7,456 nucleotides of DNA from an uncultured Prevotella sp. Its GTDB lineage: Bacteria > Bacteroidota > Bacteroidia > Bacteroidales > Bacteroidaceae. Positions 6,219 to 7,456 of this stretch are shown here, piece by piece. Position numbers and translations under genes: made by a program. The DNA lies in contig CAKQFF010000094.1 in the NCBI GenBank assembly GCA_934230685.1, forward strand, positions 1 through 7,456, written 5' to 3'. Numbering within the stretch: position 1 is the stretch's first letter; every line of letters starts with the position of its first letter. The notes under the pieces are model-generated. The model was not told where the DNA came from. It searched no databases and saw nothing but the letters and a program-made list of their open reading frames with translations.

Positions 6219-7370
6219 ATGTTTCCAATAGATAAATTTCAGGATAAAAGAACACCGTTCTACTACTACGACACGCAGTTGCTGCGACAGACTCTCCAGA
6301 CCATCAAGGAGGAGAGTGGCAAATACGACAACTATCATGTGCATTACGCTGTGAAGGCCAATGCCAACCCCAAGGTGCTTCGCATCATCAGCCAGTATGG
6401 CTTGGGAGCTGACTGCGTGAGCGGTGGCGAAATCAACGCTGCCATCGAGGCAGGATTTCCAGCATCGAGCATCGTGTATGCCGGAGTGGGAAAGAGCGAC
6501 TGGGAGATAAAGCTCGGACTTGAGAAGGAGATTGCCTGCTTCAATGTGGAGTCGACCGAGGAGCTTGAGATTATCAACCAGCTTGCCATCGAGTGTGGCA
6601 AGACTGCCCGCGTGGCTTTCCGCATCAATCCCAACGTGGGAGCCCATACCCATGCCAACATCACCACCGGACTTGCCGAGAACAAGTTTGGCATTGCGAT
6701 GAAGGACATGGAGACCGTAATAGAGAGAGCCTACACGATGCCCAACATCAAGGTTGTGGGACTGCACTTCCACATTGGCTCACAGATACTTGACATGGGT
6801 GACTTCAAGGCTTTGTGCAACCGCATCAACGAGTTGCAGCAGCAGCTTGAGAGCCATCATATAAAGATCGAGAGCATCAACGTGGGCGGCGGTCTTGGCG
6901 TGAGCTACGACAATCCCGACCGCGAACCCGTGCCCGACTTCAAGTCCTACTTCAAGACCTACGCCACCCACCTTCGTTTGCGCGAGGGTCAGCAGGTGCA
7001 CTTCGAGCTTGGACGTGCCGTCGTGGCCCAGTGCGGATCGCTCATCACCCGTCTGCTCTATGTCAAGCAAGGCACCTACAAGCAGTTTGCCATTGTCGAT
7101 GCCGGCATGACCGACCTCATACGCCCTGCCCTCTATCAGGCCCTGCACAAGATACAGAATCTCAGCAGCAGCGAGCCAAAGGAAACATACGACGTTGTGG
7201 GCCCCATCTGCGAGTCGAGCGATGTCTTTGCCAAGGCCATCGACCTGCCCAAATGCCATCGTGGCGACTTGATTGCATTGCGTTCGGCTGGTGCCTATGG
7301 CGAGATAATGGCGAGCGGCTACAACTGCCGTCCGTTGCCCAAGGGCTTTATCTCCGAAGATTTCAAATAG
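6219..7370 (+). CDS. lysA: Diaminopimelate decarboxylase LysA
   Basis: This 383-aa PLP enzyme decarboxylates meso-diaminopimelate to lysine, the last step of the pathway. It is a fold-type III (alanine-racemase-like) barrel plus C-terminal β domain. Visible residues are the PLP Lys46 in HYAVKANAN (42-50), GADCVSGGE (63-71), HFHIGSQ (183-189), the phosphate-binding GGGLG (223-227), ELGR (263-266), the cross-dimer Cys331-Glu332 in GPICESSD (328-335), and GAYG (358-361) near the end. The usual EPGR motif reads ELGR here; I recall the same form in other Bacteroidales. The start at 6219 gives MFPIDKF, matching the N-terminus I recall for Bacteroides LysA, after an A-rich stretch. An upstream in-frame ATG at 6153 would add 22 unmotivated residues and run through the 3' arm of an inverted repeat, so I reject it. 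The next gene starts 3 nt downstream. Confidence 0.95.
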   Translation: MFPIDKFQDKRTPFYYYDTQLLRQTLQTIKEESGKYDNYHVHYAVKANANPKVLRIISQYGLGADCVSGGEINAAIEAGFPASSIVYAGVGKSDWEIKLGLEKEIACFNVESTEELEIINQLAIECGKTARVAFRINPNVGAHTHANITTGLAENKFGIAMKDMETVIERAYTMPNIKVVGLHFHIGSQILDMGDFKALCNRINELQQQLESHHIKIESINVGGGLGVSYDNPDREPVPDFKSYFKTYATHLRLREGQQVHFELGRAVVAQCGSLITRLLYVKQGTYKQFAIVDAGMTDLIRPALYQALHKIQNLSSSEPKETYDVVGPICESSDVFAKAIDLPKCHRGDLIALRSAGAYGEIMASGYNCRPLPKGFISEDFK

Positions 7371-7373
7371 AAT

Positions 7374-7456
7374 ATGACAATTGATATAATATCAATAATA
7401 GCCTGTGTTCTTATCGTCTTGCTCACGATAGAATCCATCATTGCCAATCCGTTCTT
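7374..7456 (+). CDS. Start of an unidentified membrane-anchored protein (3' truncated by window edge)
   Basis: An ATG 3 nt after the lysA stop opens a frame that runs to the window edge: 27 codons plus two bases. It begins MTIDIISIIACVL and continues with Ile/Val/Leu-rich residues (about 4-19), then TIESIIANPF. This reads as an N-terminal transmembrane helix or signal anchor. The tight spacing suggests co-transcription with lysA. The short hydrophobic start followed by NPF loosely resembles membrane-anchored glycosyltransferases of Bacteroidetes, but that is a guess from too few residues; a sensor kinase or other membrane protein is equally possible. Confidence 0.6.
   Translation, partial: MTIDIISIIACVLIVLLTIESIIANPF

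Overview
The window looks like a chromosomal housekeeping segment from a member of the Bacteroidales, most likely Prevotella or a close relative. Three things suggest this. The protein sequences have the style I know from that group (HisH, HisIE, FtsE-like, aspartate kinase, LysA). Translation starts follow A-rich stretches rather than Shine-Dalgarno sites. The one clear promoter element has the Bacteroidetes form TAnnTTTG. Every supported gene is on the + strand, and coding density is high.

Layout. Positions 2-1021 hold the C-terminal half of an ABC-F ATPase (second nucleotide-binding domain plus coiled-coil tail), cut by the window edge. Positions 1022-1277 are an AT-rich non-coding gap with a promoter (TAACTTTG at 1181-1188). 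From 1278 a tightly packed gene string runs to the end of the window: hisH (1278-1871), hisA (1896-2621), hisF (2627-3388), hisIE (3396-4031), an FtsE-like ABC ATPase (4042-4725), aspartate kinase lysC (4756-6078), diaminopimelate decarboxylase lysA (6219-7370), and the first 27 codons of a membrane-anchored protein (7374 to the edge). Gaps inside the string are 3-30 nt, except a 140-nt gap between lysC and lysA, which holds a long imperfect inverted repeat.

Function. HisIE, HisA and the HisH-HisF synthase supply the second to fifth reactions of histidine synthesis, from PR-ATP to imidazole glycerol phosphate and AICAR. hisG, hisB, hisC and hisD are not here. LysC and LysA are the first and last enzymes of the diaminopimelate/lysine route. 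The FtsE-like ATPase sits between the two sets without an adjacent ftsX. Close spacing suggests that one promoter could drive much of the string, with a possible RNA-structure checkpoint before lysA; both are inferences.

I see no phage, insertion sequence, CRISPR array, tRNA, rRNA, defence system or obviously novel system. The best leads are the lysC-lysA inverted repeat, the non-canonical motif residues in HisH, and the his-ftsE-lys gene arrangement.
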